A stretch of DNA of 64,000 nt from Stappia sp. 28M-7 (GCF_014252955.1 NZ_JACMIA010000001.1:4464001-4528000), one strand, 5' to 3'. Shown: positions 43,593 through 53,244, numbered from the stretch's first letter. Notes: generated by a model not told the origin, from the letters alone. A program made the numbers and translations.

Positions 43593-44244
43593 GGATCTGC
43601 AACCGTCCTTCGCCCAGTTCCATGCGCCGCGCGTCGACCTGGTCCATCAGCGCCAGATCGTGGGTGGCGATCACCACCGACGTGCCGAGCCGGTTCAGCT
43701 CGATGAACAGGCGCAGCAGGCGCCGCGCCAGCGGCGGGTCCACGTTGCCCGTCGGCTCGTCCGCCAGCAACAGCTCGGGCCGGGTGATCAACGCCCGCGC
43801 GATGGCCGCGCGCTGCTTCTCGCCGCCGGACAGAACCGGCGGCAGCACGTGCATGCGCTCGCCCAGACCCACCCATTTCAGCAGTTCCACCACGTCGGAG
43901 CGGTACTGGCTCTCCTCCTGGCCGATGACGCGCAGCGGCAGGGCGACATTCTCATAGGTGGTCAGATGGTCAAGCAGGCGAAAGTCCTGGAACACGATGC
44001 CGATGCGCCGGCGCAGCGCCGGGATCTGGCTCTTCTTCAGCGCCGATGTGTCCTTGCCGAAGGCGCGGATCAGGCCGCGCGTCGGCGTCAGCGACAGGAA
44101 CAGCAGGCGCATCAGGCTGGTCTTGCCCGCACCGGACGGACCGGTGAGGAACTGGAATGACTGCGGCCTGATCTCGAAGGTCAGGTCGCGCAGGACTTCC
44201 GGCCCCATGCCGTAGCGCAGACCGACATTTTCGAATCGGATCAC
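43585..44244 (-). CDS. ftsE: Cell-division ATP-binding protein FtsE
   Basis: This 219-residue ABC ATPase binds FtsX at the division site. Walker A is GPSGAGKTSL (about 36-45), the signature motif is LSGGEKQRAAIARAL (about 137-151), and Walker B is LLLADEPTGNVDPPL (about 159-173). It begins MIRFENVGLRYGMGPEVLRD, typical of FtsE. A CtrA-type box lies 46 bp upstream, which suggests cell-cycle control. Confidence 0.95.
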   Translation of the reverse strand: MIRFENVGLRYGMGPEVLRDLTFEIRPQSFQFLTGPSGAGKTSLMRLLFLSLTPTRGLIRAFGKDTSALKKSQIPALRRRIGIVFQDFRLLDHLTTYENVALPLRVIGQEESQYRSDVVELLKWVGLGERMHVLPPVLSGGEKQRAAIARALITRPELLLADEPTGNVDPPLARRLLRLFIELNRLGTSVVIATHDLALMDQVDARRMELGEGRLQIHD

Positions 44245-44289
44245 GGCAACCTCTCGTTAACACGTTGGCCGGACACTATCGCTTTGGCA

Positions 44290-44305
44290 TTAACGCTTCA
44301 TTAAC
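44290..44305. promoter_or_regulatory. CtrA-type box between ftsE and zinc-ribbon gene
   Basis: TTAA (44290-44293), seven bases, then TTAAC (44301-44305). This matches the full CtrA consensus TTAA-N7-TTAAC. It sits in the 244-bp divergent interval upstream of ftsE, 46 bp from its start. Confidence 0.75.
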
Positions 44306-44488
44306 GATATCCGGGCGTCATGGAGGCGAAAACTCCGGTATGCGGCCGGCGGGACAAACCAATGTCTCGCCGTTTGCGGCGTGTTTACGGTCTTGGGCCG
44401 ACACTGACCGTCTTGCGTACCGGCTTCACCGGATGTCGACCATGCCTTTCCGGCCGGTATTTGTGGGCAAGACGAGGCCGCCTCCACA

Positions 44489-45559
44489 ATGAAGATAACC
44501 TGTCCGGATTGCGCAACCGCCTATCGGGTCACACCTGCGGCCCTGGGGCCTGAAGGCCGCGACGTGAAATGCGCGCGCTGCGGCACGCGCTGGCACGCCC
44601 TCCCCACCCCGGACACCGCCTCCATCGAGACCGAACTCCCGGACCGCGCCGAGGCGGAAGCCGAGGAGAGCCAGGCCGCGCGCGCCAGGGCCCCCGCCAT
44701 GGCCGAGGCCGGCGATGCGGATGGCGACGATCTTGCCGACGACTGGGAAGCCGCCCTGGCCGGCGACGACGACCCGGCGGAGGACGCCGCCGGGGACGAT
44801 GCTTCCATCGAAAGCGAGGGCGGAGACGAGAGCGAGGACGAGGGCGAGGACACCGACGGCGGCAAGGACGTCTTCGCCTCCATGTTCGATGCCGACGAGG
44901 CGGCGGACGAGGATGCGGGACAGGAGCTGGCGTCCGGCCTGCCGATGACCACCGATGCCGGAGCGGGCGACGACGCGGAAGCTGCCGCCGCCAAGACGGT
45001 CGACATCGAGAGCCTTGCCCGCAAGCCGAAGATCCACGTCAAGCCGCGCTCCAGCGAGCCGATCCTGCGTCGGATCCTGTCCGCAGCCGGCCGGCAGGCG
45101 CGCCGCGTGCGCCCGCGCCGGGTGGTCGGCATGCTGCTGTTCTGCGGCGCCATCGCCCTGGGCGCGCTGGCCGTCACCTTCCGCACGCCCATCGTCGCGC
45201 GGATGCCCGACCTTGCAGGCCTGTTCCAGCTCGCCGGGCTCGATGTCAACCTGCGCGGCCTCGAGTTCCGCGACCTGCGCACCTTCCGCGAAATGGAGGA
45301 CGGCTCGATCGTCCTGGTGATCGAGGGCACGATCGCCAATATCGAAAAGCAGCCGATGCCGGTTCCCGCCATCCGCCTGGCCCTGCGCAGCGAGGATGCC
45401 CAGGAAATCTACGCCTGGACCATGGAACCGCGCTTGCGCCGGCTCGATGTCGGTGGCACGACGCGGTTTCGCACCCGCCTGTCGGCTCCGCCCGACCTGG
45501 CGGCGGACATTCAGGTGCGCTTCGTGGAGCGCAAACAACGGCAGGCCAGGCTGAAATGA
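44489..45559 (+). CDS. MJ0042-type zinc-ribbon membrane protein
   Basis: This 356-residue protein has an N-terminal MJ0042 zinc ribbon (Cys5, Cys8, Cys28, Cys31), followed by a very acidic low-complexity region (about 45-175, dominated by Asp, Glu, Ala and Gly). A single transmembrane helix (VVGMLLFCGAIALGALAVTF near 210) comes next, then a C-terminal DUF3426-like domain outside the membrane. This architecture is common next to hpt or ftsEX in Alphaproteobacteria; its role is unknown. The ribbon faces the cytoplasm. Its stop overlaps the hpt ATG by 3 bp. Divergent from ftsE across the CtrA box. Confidence 0.9.
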   Translation: MKITCPDCATAYRVTPAALGPEGRDVKCARCGTRWHALPTPDTASIETELPDRAEAEAEESQAARARAPAMAEAGDADGDDLADDWEAALAGDDDPAEDAAGDDASIESEGGDESEDEGEDTDGGKDVFASMFDADEAADEDAGQELASGLPMTTDAGAGDDAEAAAAKTVDIESLARKPKIHVKPRSSEPILRRILSAAGRQARRVRPRRVVGMLLFCGAIALGALAVTFRTPIVARMPDLAGLFQLAGLDVNLRGLEFRDLRTFREMEDGSIVLVIEGTIANIEKQPMPVPAIRLALRSEDAQEIYAWTMEPRLRRLDVGGTTRFRTRLSAPPDLAADIQVRFVERKQRQARLK

Positions 45560-46098
45560 GTGAAAGCGTCGACATCCGCACCCTTTACGACGAGGCGGCC
45601 ATTGCGGCCCGGGTCGAGGAAATCGCCCGCGAGATCGCGGCATCCCGCCCCGAGGGACTTCTGGTCGTCGCGGTGCTGAAGGGCAGCTTCATGTTCGTTG
45701 CCGACCTCGTGCGCGCCATGCACCGGGCAGGCCTTGCCCCGGAGATGGAGTTTATCCATTTGTCCAGTTACGGCGCGGGAACGGAGTCAAGGGAAATCCG
45801 CGTTTTGCGCGATGTGGAGAGCGATGTCGCCGGTCGGGATGTGATTCTCGTGGATGACATACTGGAAAGTGGTCGCACACTGGCTTTTGCACGAGACCGA
45901 CTCATCGAGCGCGGCGCAGGCTCAGTGCGCATCGCCGCCTTGCTCGACAAGCCGATGCGCCGCAAAACCGCCATTTCTGCGGATTATGTCGGGTTCGAGT
46001 GTCCCGACAAGTTCGTGGTCGGTTACGGGATGGACATGGGGCACAAGTGGCGCCAGCTCCCGTTCATCGGTCACGTGGTCCAGGACGCCCAGGCCTAG
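45556..46098 (+). CDS. hpt: Hypoxanthine phosphoribosyltransferase
   Basis: This 180-residue purine-salvage enzyme converts hypoxanthine (and usually guanine) with PRPP to the nucleotide. The PRPP motif is VILVDDILESGRTL (about 95-108); earlier are VLKGSFMFVADLVRAM and the flexible loop HLSSYGAGTES. The C-terminal YVGFECPDKFVVGYGMD is conserved. ATG at 45556 overlaps the preceding stop, indicating coupling. The response regulator gene follows 30 bp later. Confidence 0.96.
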   Translation: MSESVDIRTLYDEAAIAARVEEIAREIAASRPEGLLVVAVLKGSFMFVADLVRAMHRAGLAPEMEFIHLSSYGAGTESREIRVLRDVESDVAGRDVILVDDILESGRTLAFARDRLIERGAGSVRIAALLDKPMRRKTAISADYVGFECPDKFVVGYGMDMGHKWRQLPFIGHVVQDAQA

Positions 46099-46128
46099 CA
46101 CGCCGCTGCTTGAAGAACGGAGAGGGAC

Positions 46129-46524
46129 ATGGCTCGCATTCTGATCGCCGAAGACGACGACGCCGTTCGCAGCTTCGTCAAGCGCGCGTTGGAGCTGGAT
46201 GGCCATGCCGTGGTCGCCCAGGAGGACGGCGCGGCAGCCGCCGAGACGCTGGCGAAGGAAAAGGGCGCGTTCGACCTGATCCTGTCGGATATCAAGATGC
46301 CCGTGATGGACGGCATCGCCTTCGCCCTGATCGCGGCGCGCGACCATCCTGAGATCCCGATCCTGCTGATGACGGGCTTTGCCGACCAGCGCGAGCGCGC
46401 CAACGGGCTCGACGCGCTGATCCACGACGTGGTGACCAAGCCCTTCTCGCTCGCCGAGATCCGCCGTGCGGTCAGCGATGCCCTGCTCGGCATCTGCCGC
46501 GAGGAAACCCGCCGCTACGCGTAA
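46129..46524 (+). CDS. cpdR: Single-domain response regulator CpdR
   Basis: This 131-residue stand-alone receiver has no output domain. The acidic pocket is EDD (8-10), the phosphoacceptor Asp54 is in LILSDIKMP, Thr is in LLMTGFAD and the conserved Lys is in VTKPFSLAE. The SDIKMPVMDGIAFAL and FADQRERANGLDALIHDVVTKPF segments match CpdR, the regulator that directs ClpXP degradation of cell-cycle proteins in Alphaproteobacteria. The alphaproteobacterial identification rests partly on this gene. Confidence 0.92.
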   Translation: MARILIAEDDDAVRSFVKRALELDGHAVVAQEDGAAAAETLAKEKGAFDLILSDIKMPVMDGIAFALIAARDHPEIPILLMTGFADQRERANGLDALIHDVVTKPFSLAEIRRAVSDALLGICREETRRYA

Positions 46525-46585
46525 CCGCGTGGCGGCGCGCTGCCGGCCTGTCTCTTTTCCCCGATATCGATAGCCTGACATGCAA

Positions 46586-46614
46586 CGGGCCCGCGCTTGT
46601 CCCGCGCGAGCCCG
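46586..46614. terminator. Hairpin between cpdR and the DUF4175 gene
   Basis: CGGGC-C-CGCGC and GCGCG-A-GCCCG form a 10-bp stem with one mismatch and a 7-base loop. It lies between convergent genes. No T run follows, so termination by this hairpin alone is doubtful. Confidence 0.45.
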
Positions 46615-46651
46615 ATTGCCGTGTTGGTGCGCGCACCGGGCGCCGCATCGA

Positions 46652-49270
46652 TCAGTAGCGACGCAGCAGCCGCTCCAGATAGTCGAGCTCCAGCATCGGC
46701 CGGCTGGGATCGGAGAACCGCCGGCGCAGCTCCTCCAGGATGCGGCGCGCGCGCTGCACGTCGATCTCGTCCGGCACCCGCACCCGGTCGCCGAAATCCG
46801 GCCCTTCCGTGCGGCGCGGCCGACCGAGCGGATCCTCGTCCATCGGGCCGCCCTGACGGCCCGCCATGCCCGGCCCTTCGCCCTGGCCCTGCCCCTGGCC
46901 GAACATCTGCTCCGCCATGCCCTGCGCGCCCCGGCGCAGCGCGTCGAGCGCGTTGCCCTGCTGGCCGACGGCATCGCCCGGCTGGCCCTGGCCGAGGCTG
47001 TCGCGGGCATTGCCCATCTCCTCACCGGCCCGGCCGAGGTCCTCGTTCGACGGCATGCCGTTGCGCGCCATCTTGTCGAGCAGCTGCTGCAGCCGCTCGC
47101 CCAGCTCGCCCTGCCCTTCCTGCAGCTGCCGCAAGGCCTCCGCCAGCTCCTCGGGCGTCATCTGCCCCTGCTGGCCTTGCTGGCCCTGCTGACCTCGTTG
47201 TCCCTGCTCGCCCTGCTGCTGCTGGCCCTGGTCGAACCGGTTGGTCTGATCCATCAGCTCCTGCTGGCGCTGGATCATCTGGCCGAGCTCGTTGAGGGCC
47301 TGCATCATCTCCTGGGTCATGCCGTTCGGCATCTGCTGCGGGCGGCCCGCCTGCAGGTTCTCCAGCATCCGCTGCATCTGGGCGAGAAGCTCTCGGGCGG
47401 CATCGCGGGACCCGTTGCGCGACAGTTCCTCGATCCGCGACAGCATCTCGTCGAGATCCTGCGGCCGCAGGATCTGCGCATTCGGGTCCATCTGCTGCAT
47501 GGCCTGCGGGTTCTGCCGCATCTGTTCGGCCAGGGCCTGCATGTATTCGTTCAGCGCCTGGCGCAGCTCTTCGGTCAGCCGGGCGATTTCCTCGTCCGAG
47601 GCGCCCTCCTCCAATGCCCGGCGCAAGGCCTCCTGCGCATCGCGCAAGGCGCGCTCGGCCACCGACAGGTCGCCGTCCTCGATGTTCAGCGCCAGTTCCC
47701 ACAGGAGGTCGACCACCGCCCGCAGCTCGTCGTCGCTTTCCGCTGCGACCAGCTCGGCCCGGGCGAACCGCATGCCGAGATAGGTCCGCACCTTCTCGCC
47801 GAACACCTCCGGGGCCAGCAACAGCCCGTCCAGCGCATCGAGTACGCGCACCTGGGCATTGGCATCGAGCGCCAGATCCCGGCGCTGCTCGACAATGGCC
47901 CGCGCCAGCGGCTTGGCGAAACGGCGCTGCGGCAGGGTGAAACGATGCGGTTCCGAATAACCGGTCTGGCCGGCATGGTCGCTGGCACTCAGCACCAGCG
48001 CCACCTCGGATCCCGCCCAGGGATGGCTGGTCAGGTCGCGGATCGTCTCGCCCGTGCCGGTGCGCCGCTCGCCGGCGGCCAGCGACAGGGGAAAGCTCGG
48101 CGCCTCGACCAGCGGCCGGATTTCCGCGCCGCTGTCCTGGTTGAGACGCTGCGCCGGGCGGATGTCGGCCTTCGCGGAGACGATGCCGTAATCGTCCTGC
48201 ATCAGATAGGTCAGCTTGAGCGCGCCGCTGAGCTGCTCCTCGGGGTCGTCGAGCAGGCGGATGGTCGGCGCCTCGTCCGGCTCCACCGCAATCTGCCAGG
48301 CATGCAGCACCGTGTCGCCGTCGCGGATCTCCAGCGCCGCGGACGCCTCCAGCCGGCTGCGCAGCCCGTCGCCCGTGGTGTTTGCGGCAACGCGCGGCGT
48401 CGCTGCACCGCCTTCGCCGTCCGCCGCAGGCGGCGCGGCCAGATCCACGGTTTCCTCGGGCGAGACCAGCAGCACGGAAAGCGCGTCGACGCCCTGCGCC
48501 CGGACGATCACTTCGCTGCCTTCCGGCACGCTGATCGCCTTGCCGGGCTCGCGCAGCTCCGCCGTCGCCCCGGTCAGGAACACCGGCGCCCGCCCGGTAT
48601 AGACCGGCGGGGTGATCCAGGCATCGATCCGGGCCGGAACCGCAGCGACCTGGGGCCCTGCGCCCGCGACGGGCGACAGGCGCGACAGATGGCTGCCTTC
48701 GGCCGCGAAATACCCCACCACCAGCAGCATCACCGCCAGCACGCGCAAGGCGAAGGGATCGCGGCGAAACGCCTGCGGGCTCGGCAGGTCGGTGCGCACG
48801 CTGGCAAGCGCCACGCTGGCGCGCCGGCGATGTACGTCCCAAAGCGCTCTGGTTTCGGGAGAGTCTCCGCCGCCGTCGAACAACCGGTCGTCGAGTGCGG
48901 CCAACGGGCGGTGGCTCAGTCCGGACACGCGCTCGATGCGCGACAGCGCCTCTGCCCGGCCGGGCAGGCGCAGACGGGCGAGCGGAAGAGCCTCCCGCAC
49001 AGCCGCCGCGAGGAAGCCGAGCGCGGCGATGACCGACAGCCAGGTCGGCAGCAGCGACCACAGGCCGAGCCAGGACAGGCCGACATAAAGGGCAAGGACG
49101 ATCAGGACGGATTGCAGGAGCGGCCAGGCCTGCTCCCAAAGAAGTGATAGGCGCGTTTGCAGGATCGCGCGTTCCAGACGCGCGCGCGCGGCGGGAACAT
49201 CGCCGTCCGGCCGGGAAGCATCGTCCCCGGCGCCCTGCCCGGAGCCGGCAGGTTTCCTAGCGTCTGTCAC
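46652..49270 (-). CDS. DUF4175 (TIGR02302-type) large membrane protein
   Basis: This 872-residue protein has two or three N-terminal membrane helices (about 50-100; LLQSVLIVLALYVGLSWLGL) and another near 170 (LRVLAVMLLVVGYFAAEGS). A large extracytoplasmic region follows, with beta-sandwich-like segments, then coiled-coil stretches (about 500-640, for example MRQNPQAMQQMDPNAQILRP). A glutamine- and glycine-rich segment (near 660-700, GQQQQGEQGQRGQQGQQ) precedes a conserved C-terminus. This matches the alphaproteobacterial DUF4175 family; its function is unknown. It lies 142 bp from lysA on the same strand. Confidence 0.9.
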   Translation of the reverse strand: MTDARKPAGSGQGAGDDASRPDGDVPAARARLERAILQTRLSLLWEQAWPLLQSVLIVLALYVGLSWLGLWSLLPTWLSVIAALGFLAAAVREALPLARLRLPGRAEALSRIERVSGLSHRPLAALDDRLFDGGGDSPETRALWDVHRRRASVALASVRTDLPSPQAFRRDPFALRVLAVMLLVVGYFAAEGSHLSRLSPVAGAGPQVAAVPARIDAWITPPVYTGRAPVFLTGATAELREPGKAISVPEGSEVIVRAQGVDALSVLLVSPEETVDLAAPPAADGEGGAATPRVAANTTGDGLRSRLEASAALEIRDGDTVLHAWQIAVEPDEAPTIRLLDDPEEQLSGALKLTYLMQDDYGIVSAKADIRPAQRLNQDSGAEIRPLVEAPSFPLSLAAGERRTGTGETIRDLTSHPWAGSEVALVLSASDHAGQTGYSEPHRFTLPQRRFAKPLARAIVEQRRDLALDANAQVRVLDALDGLLLAPEVFGEKVRTYLGMRFARAELVAAESDDELRAVVDLLWELALNIEDGDLSVAERALRDAQEALRRALEEGASDEEIARLTEELRQALNEYMQALAEQMRQNPQAMQQMDPNAQILRPQDLDEMLSRIEELSRNGSRDAARELLAQMQRMLENLQAGRPQQMPNGMTQEMMQALNELGQMIQRQQELMDQTNRFDQGQQQQGEQGQRGQQGQQGQQGQMTPEELAEALRQLQEGQGELGERLQQLLDKMARNGMPSNEDLGRAGEEMGNARDSLGQGQPGDAVGQQGNALDALRRGAQGMAEQMFGQGQGQGEGPGMAGRQGGPMDEDPLGRPRRTEGPDFGDRVRVPDEIDVQRARRILEELRRRFSDPSRPMLELDYLERLLRRY

Positions 49271-49412
49271 TGTCTGCCTCCGCGGCCCGACCCTTGGGTC
49301 ACACGCCCCCCTCGATCAGGAAGGGTGGGGCGTTTTGCCCGCTTTGGCAAGGCCGGGCCGGACAAAGGTGCCGGCCCGCCCTCTTCCCTTGTGCAGGCTA
49401 TCGTCCCGGCTC

Positions 49413-50687
49413 TCAGTCCTCGTCGAGCCAGGACGGCAGCCGGTCGAGGCCCAGCAGCTCCTCGTAGGTCGGGCGCGGGCGTACCACCGCGTGGCGGTCG
49501 CCCTTCACCAGCACTTCGGGAACCAGCAGACGGCTGTTGTAGGTACAGGCCTGCACGGCGCCATAGGCACCAGCCGAATGCACGGCAAGCAGGTCGCCCG
49601 GCTCGACCGCCGGCATGTCGCGGTCATGGCCGAGATAGTCGCCGGTCTCGCAGACCGGGCCCACCACGTCCGCCTTGATCCGCGGATGGTCGGGCGCCTG
49701 GCGCACCACCGGCCGGATCTCGTGATAGGCCTCGTAGAGCGTCGGGCGGATCAGGTCGTTCATCGCCGCATCGACGATGACGAAGGTCTTCGCCGCGCCC
49801 TCCTTCACATAGACGACCCGGGTGACGAGGATGCCCGCATTGCCGGCGATCATCCGGCCCGGCTCGAAGATCACCTTGCAGTCGAGATGCTCGACATGCC
49901 GGCGCACCACCTGGGCATAGGCCTCCGGATGCGGGGGCGGCTCGTTGTTGTCGTGATAGGGGATGCCGAGACCGCCGCCGAGATCGACGTGATCGATCGT
50001 ATGGCCGTCGGCACGCAGGTCCCCGATCAGCCCGCCGAGCCGCGAGAAAGCCGCGTCGAACGGCTCCAGATCGGTGATCTGCGAGCCGATATGCATGTCG
50101 ATGCCGGAGACCTCGATGCCCGGCAGCGCCGCGGCATGGGCATAGACCTCGCGGGCCCGCCCCCAGGGAATGCCGAACTTGTTCTCGGCCTTTCCGGTTG
50201 CGATCTTGGCATGGGTGCGGGCATCGACGTCCGGGTTGATGCGGATCGAGACGCGGGCGGTCTTGCCCTTCTCCACCGCCACCTGCGACAGCTGCGCCAG
50301 TTCAGGCTCGCTCTCGACATTGAAGCACAGGATGTCTTCGTCGAGTGCGTAGGCCTGCTCCTGCGCGGTCTTGCCGACGCCGGAGAACATGATGCGCTCG
50401 CCGGGGACGCCCGCCGCGCGCGCGCGCCGCAGTTCGCCTTCCGACACCACATCCATGCCCGCGCCGAGCCGCGCCAGCGTCGACAGCACGGCCTGGTTGG
50501 AATTCGCCTTCATCGCGTAGCAGACGAGCGTCGGAATGCCGGCAAAGGCTTCCTTGAACACCTTGTAATGCCGCTCCAGCGTCGCGGTGGAATAGCAGTA
50601 GAACGGGGTTCCGACCTCGGTGGCGATCGTCTCCAGCGGGACGTCCTCGGCGAAGAGCCGGTCATCGACATAGTGGAAGTGGTGCAA
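49413..50687 (-). CDS. lysA: Diaminopimelate decarboxylase
   Basis: This 424-residue PLP enzyme makes lysine from meso-diaminopimelate. The PLP lysine is in CYAMKANSNQAVL (about 56-68). It also has GIDMHIGSQITDLEPF, LGGGLGIPY, FEPGRMIAGNAG, GPVCETGDYLGHDRDMP (substrate cysteine) and SAGAYGA. Length is normal. The order argH-lptM-lysA is common in Proteobacteria. Confidence 0.97.
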   Translation of the reverse strand: MHHFHYVDDRLFAEDVPLETIATEVGTPFYCYSTATLERHYKVFKEAFAGIPTLVCYAMKANSNQAVLSTLARLGAGMDVVSEGELRRARAAGVPGERIMFSGVGKTAQEQAYALDEDILCFNVESEPELAQLSQVAVEKGKTARVSIRINPDVDARTHAKIATGKAENKFGIPWGRAREVYAHAAALPGIEVSGIDMHIGSQITDLEPFDAAFSRLGGLIGDLRADGHTIDHVDLGGGLGIPYHDNNEPPPHPEAYAQVVRRHVEHLDCKVIFEPGRMIAGNAGILVTRVVYVKEGAAKTFVIVDAAMNDLIRPTLYEAYHEIRPVVRQAPDHPRIKADVVGPVCETGDYLGHDRDMPAVEPGDLLAVHSAGAYGAVQACTYNSRLLVPEVLVKGDRHAVVRPRPTYEELLGLDRLPSWLDED

Positions 50688-50754
50688 GGCCGTATCCTGA
50701 CCGTGGATGCGGGCGGGAGAGCCGCCCCTTCAGCCGGCGGAAAACCGCGACGGC

Positions 50755-50967
50755 TCAGATGATGCTGTCGAGAACGAAGGGCCGGTCCGGTTTCGACGGT
50801 GCGGGCGCGGCGGCGGGAGCCGGCTCGCCCGGTGCGGCAAACGCCGGATCGACGTCGCCCGGGCGGTCGAGCGCACCCCGGCGACCGCATCCGGCAAGCG
50901 TCAGCGCCAGCACGGCCACGATCAGCACGCCGCCATTCAGGACCCGAGACATGCCAGCTTTCGCCAT
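50755..50967 (-). CDS. lptM: Small LptM/YifL-like lipoprotein
   Basis: This 70-residue lipoprotein has signal VLIVAVLALTLAGC (lipid on Cys27) followed by GRRGALDRPGD, a pattern (C-G-R-R/K-G-x-L) shared with LptM/YifL. LptM helps the oxidative maturation of LptD. The tail is rich in Ala and Pro. Start at ATG 50967; ATG 50952 (MSRVLNG) is an alternative. It lies between argH and lysA, as does lptM in many Proteobacteria, and was missed as a distinct gene inside a longer open frame. Confidence 0.88.
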   Translation of the reverse strand: MAKAGMSRVLNGGVLIVAVLALTLAGCGRRGALDRPGDVDPAFAAPGEPAPAAAPAPSKPDRPFVLDSII

Positions 50968-51122
50968 TGTGAGCGCCGCTCCTCTAGAAGGCCGTTCGAA
51001 GCGGGCCGGCATGGCCGGCCCTTGCCGTTTCCTCGCATGCGGCGGCGTTTGCCGCAAGTCCCCCGGCCGCCTCTGGCGGCGGCAAGTCTCCTGCCCCGCC
51101 CTGCCGGCGAGGGCAGTGTGCG

Positions 51123-52520
51123 TCAGCGCCGCGCCGCCTCGCGCTCCAGCGCCTTCAGCCAGCGCTTGGCCTGCTTGCGGACATTGGCCGGGGCCGTGCC
51201 GCCATAGCTGGTGCGCGAGCGCACCGACTTGTCGACCGACAGCACGGTGAAGATGTCCTCGGTGATGCGCGGCTCGATCGCCTGCAGGTCTTCCAGCGGC
51301 AGCCGGTGCAGCTGCACCCCGCGCTCCACGGCAAGGCCGACGGCGCGCCCGGTGACGTGATGCGCCTCGCGGAACGGCATGCCGATCACCCGCACCAGCC
51401 AGTCGGCCAGGTCCGTGGCGGTGGAATAGCCCGAACCGGCGGCGGCCTTCATGGTCTTGGTGTTGGCGGTCAGGTCGCGGACCATGCCGGTCATCGCGGC
51501 CAGCGCCAGCGACAGGCTCGGCAGACCGTCGAAGGCCTGTTCCTTGTCTTCCTGCATGTCCTTCGAATAGGCCAGCGGCAGGCCCTTCATCATCACCAGA
51601 AGCGCCGTCAGCGAGCCGTAGATGCGGCCCGTCTTGGCGCGCACCAGCTCGGCCGCGTCCGGGTTCTTCTTCTGCGGCATGATCGAGGAGCCGGTCGAGA
51701 AGCGGTCGGACAGGGTGACGAAGGCGAACTGCGCCGAGCACCAGATCACGATTTCCTCGGCCAGCCGCGACAGGTGCATGGCGCAGATCGAGGCCGCACC
51801 CAGCGCCTCGATGATGAAGTCGCGGTCGGACACCGCGTCGAGCGAGTTGGCTGTCGGCCGGTCGAAGCCGAGCGCGGCCGCCGTCATCTCCCGGTCGATC
51901 GGGAAGGACGTGCCGGCCAGCGCCGCCGAGCCGAGCGGACACTCGTTCATCCGCTTGCGGGCATCGCGCATGCGCGAGCGATCGCGGGCGAACATCTCCA
52001 CATAGGCCATCAGGTGGTGGCCGAAGGTCACCGGCTGGGCCGACTGCAGGTGGGTGAAGCCCGGCATGACGTCTCCGGCATGGGCGAGCGCGCGCTCGCT
52101 GAGCGCCTGCAGCAGGTCGGTCAGCTGCTCGTCGAGCGTGTCGAGCGTGTCGCGCACCCAGATGCGGAAGTCGGTGGCGACCTGGTCGTTGCGCGAGCGT
52201 GCGGTGTGCAGGCGGCCGGCGGTCGGGCCGATCAGCTCGGCCAGACGCGCCTCGATGTTCATGTGGATGTCTTCGAGCGCGCGGGAAAAGGCGAAATCGC
52301 CCGCCTCGATCTCTGACTTGATCGTGTCTAGACCGTGAGCGATCTTCTCGGCATCGTCGGCGGCGACAATTTCGCGCGCCGCAAGCATGCGGACATGAGC
52401 CTTCGAACCCTCTATATCCTGCCGGTAGAGCTTGCGATCGTAGTCGATGGAGGCGTTGATCTCCTCCATGATGGCGTCCGGCCCATCCGAGAACCGGCCT
52501 CCCCACATGCGATTGCTCAT
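51123..52520 (-). CDS. argH: Argininosuccinate lyase
   Basis: This 465-residue enzyme cleaves argininosuccinate to arginine and fumarate. The family signature is [12 protein letters not shown] (about 280-291, with the catalytic Ser); [15 protein letters not shown] (about 105-119) and [15 protein letters not shown] (about 155-169) are the other conserved regions. Length is normal, and the start ATG 52520 aligns with the family. Divergent from the TlpA-like gene, with 43 bp between their starts. Confidence 0.98.
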   Translation of the reverse strand: MSNRMWGGRFSDGPDAIMEEINASIDYDRKLYRQDIEGSKAHVRMLAAREIVAADDAEKIAHGLDTIKSEIEAGDFAFSRALEDIHMNIEARLAELIGPTAGRLHTARSRNDQVATDFRIWVRDTLDTLDEQLTDLLQALSERALAHAGDVMPGFTHLQSAQPVTFGHHLMAYVEMFARDRSRMRDARKRMNECPLGSAALAGTSFPIDREMTAAALGFDRPTANSLDAVSDRDFIIEALGAASICAMHLSRLAEEIVIWCSAQFAFVTLSDRFSTGSSIMPQKKNPDAAELVRAKTGRIYGSLTALLVMMKGLPLAYSKDMQEDKEQAFDGLPSLSLALAAMTGMVRDLTANTKTMKAAAGSGYSTATDLADWLVRVIGMPFREAHHVTGRAVGLAVERGVQLHRLPLEDLQAIEPRITEDIFTVLSVDKSVRSRTSYGGTAPANVRKQAKRWLKALEREAARR

Positions 52521-52563
52521 GAACGTGCCTTTCTGGCGCCCCTAAGGAACGGGTAATGGATCG

Positions 52564-53244
52564 ATGACCAACGGAACCAGGCCTCCCCGGCGCACGCTCC
52601 TCGTCGGGATCGCCGCCGTGGCCCTGATGGCAGGACTGGCGGGGATATACGTGATCGGCGGGGCGGATGGCAACCAGCAGCAGGCCGGCTCCTGCAGCGC
52701 TGCCGCAACGCTTGCCGCCGAGATCGCCCCGCTCGCCCGCGGAGAGGTGGCCGCCTTCCTGCCCGCGAAGGCTCCCTCGCAGCTCTCCGAGCTTGCCTTC
52801 AGCAACGACGCCGGCGCGCCGCTCACCCTTGGCGACTTCCGCGACAAGGTGGTCCTGGTCAATCTCTGGGCCACCTGGTGCGCGCCGTGCCGCAAGGAAA
52901 TGCCGGCGCTCGACCAGTTGCAGGCGGAGCTCGGCAGCGACGATTTCGAGGTGGTCGCCGTCAGCGTCGACCAGACCGGCGAGGAAAAGCCGCGCGCCTT
53001 CCTGAAGGAAATCGGCGTTTCCAATCTCGCCTTCTATGCCGATCCCACCATGAAGATCTTTCAGGACGTGCGCGCGCGCGGCCGGGCGCCGGGCCTGCCG
53101 ACGACCCTGCTGGTCGACGGCAAGGGCTGCGAGATCGGCGCGCTGATGGGGCCGGCCGAATGGGCCTCGGAAGACGCCAAGGCCCTGGTGCGCGCGGCGA
53201 TCGAGGCCCAACGCAAGACCGCGTCAAGCGGTTCGGGCAGCTGA
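52564..53244 (+). CDS. tlpA: TlpA-like thiol:disulfide interchange protein
   Basis: This 226-residue membrane-anchored periplasmic thioredoxin has an N-terminal helix (TLLVGIAAVALMAGLAGIYVI) and then a thioredoxin fold whose active site is WATWCAPCRKEMPAL (about residues 101-115, CxxC intact). TlpA proteins keep cysteines reduced during cytochrome oxidase assembly. No cytochrome gene is adjacent. It is divergent from argH, a frequent arrangement in Hyphomicrobiales. Confidence 0.93.
   Translation: MTNGTRPPRRTLLVGIAAVALMAGLAGIYVIGGADGNQQQAGSCSAAATLAAEIAPLARGEVAAFLPAKAPSQLSELAFSNDAGAPLTLGDFRDKVVLVNLWATWCAPCRKEMPALDQLQAELGSDDFEVVAVSVDQTGEEKPRAFLKEIGVSNLAFYADPTMKIFQDVRARGRAPGLPTTLLVDGKGCEIGALMGPAEWASEDAKALVRAAIEAQRKTASSGSGS

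Noticed and set aside
46580-49147. 855-codon open frame opposite the DUF4175 gene
   Set aside because: Leu/Arg/His-rich antisense shadow; the minus-strand frame shows membrane helices and family-like segments.
50968-53211. Long open frame overlapping argH and lptM
   Set aside because: The part upstream of 50967 is an argH and tlpA shadow. Only its last 70 codons form a real gene, the LptM-like lipoprotein.
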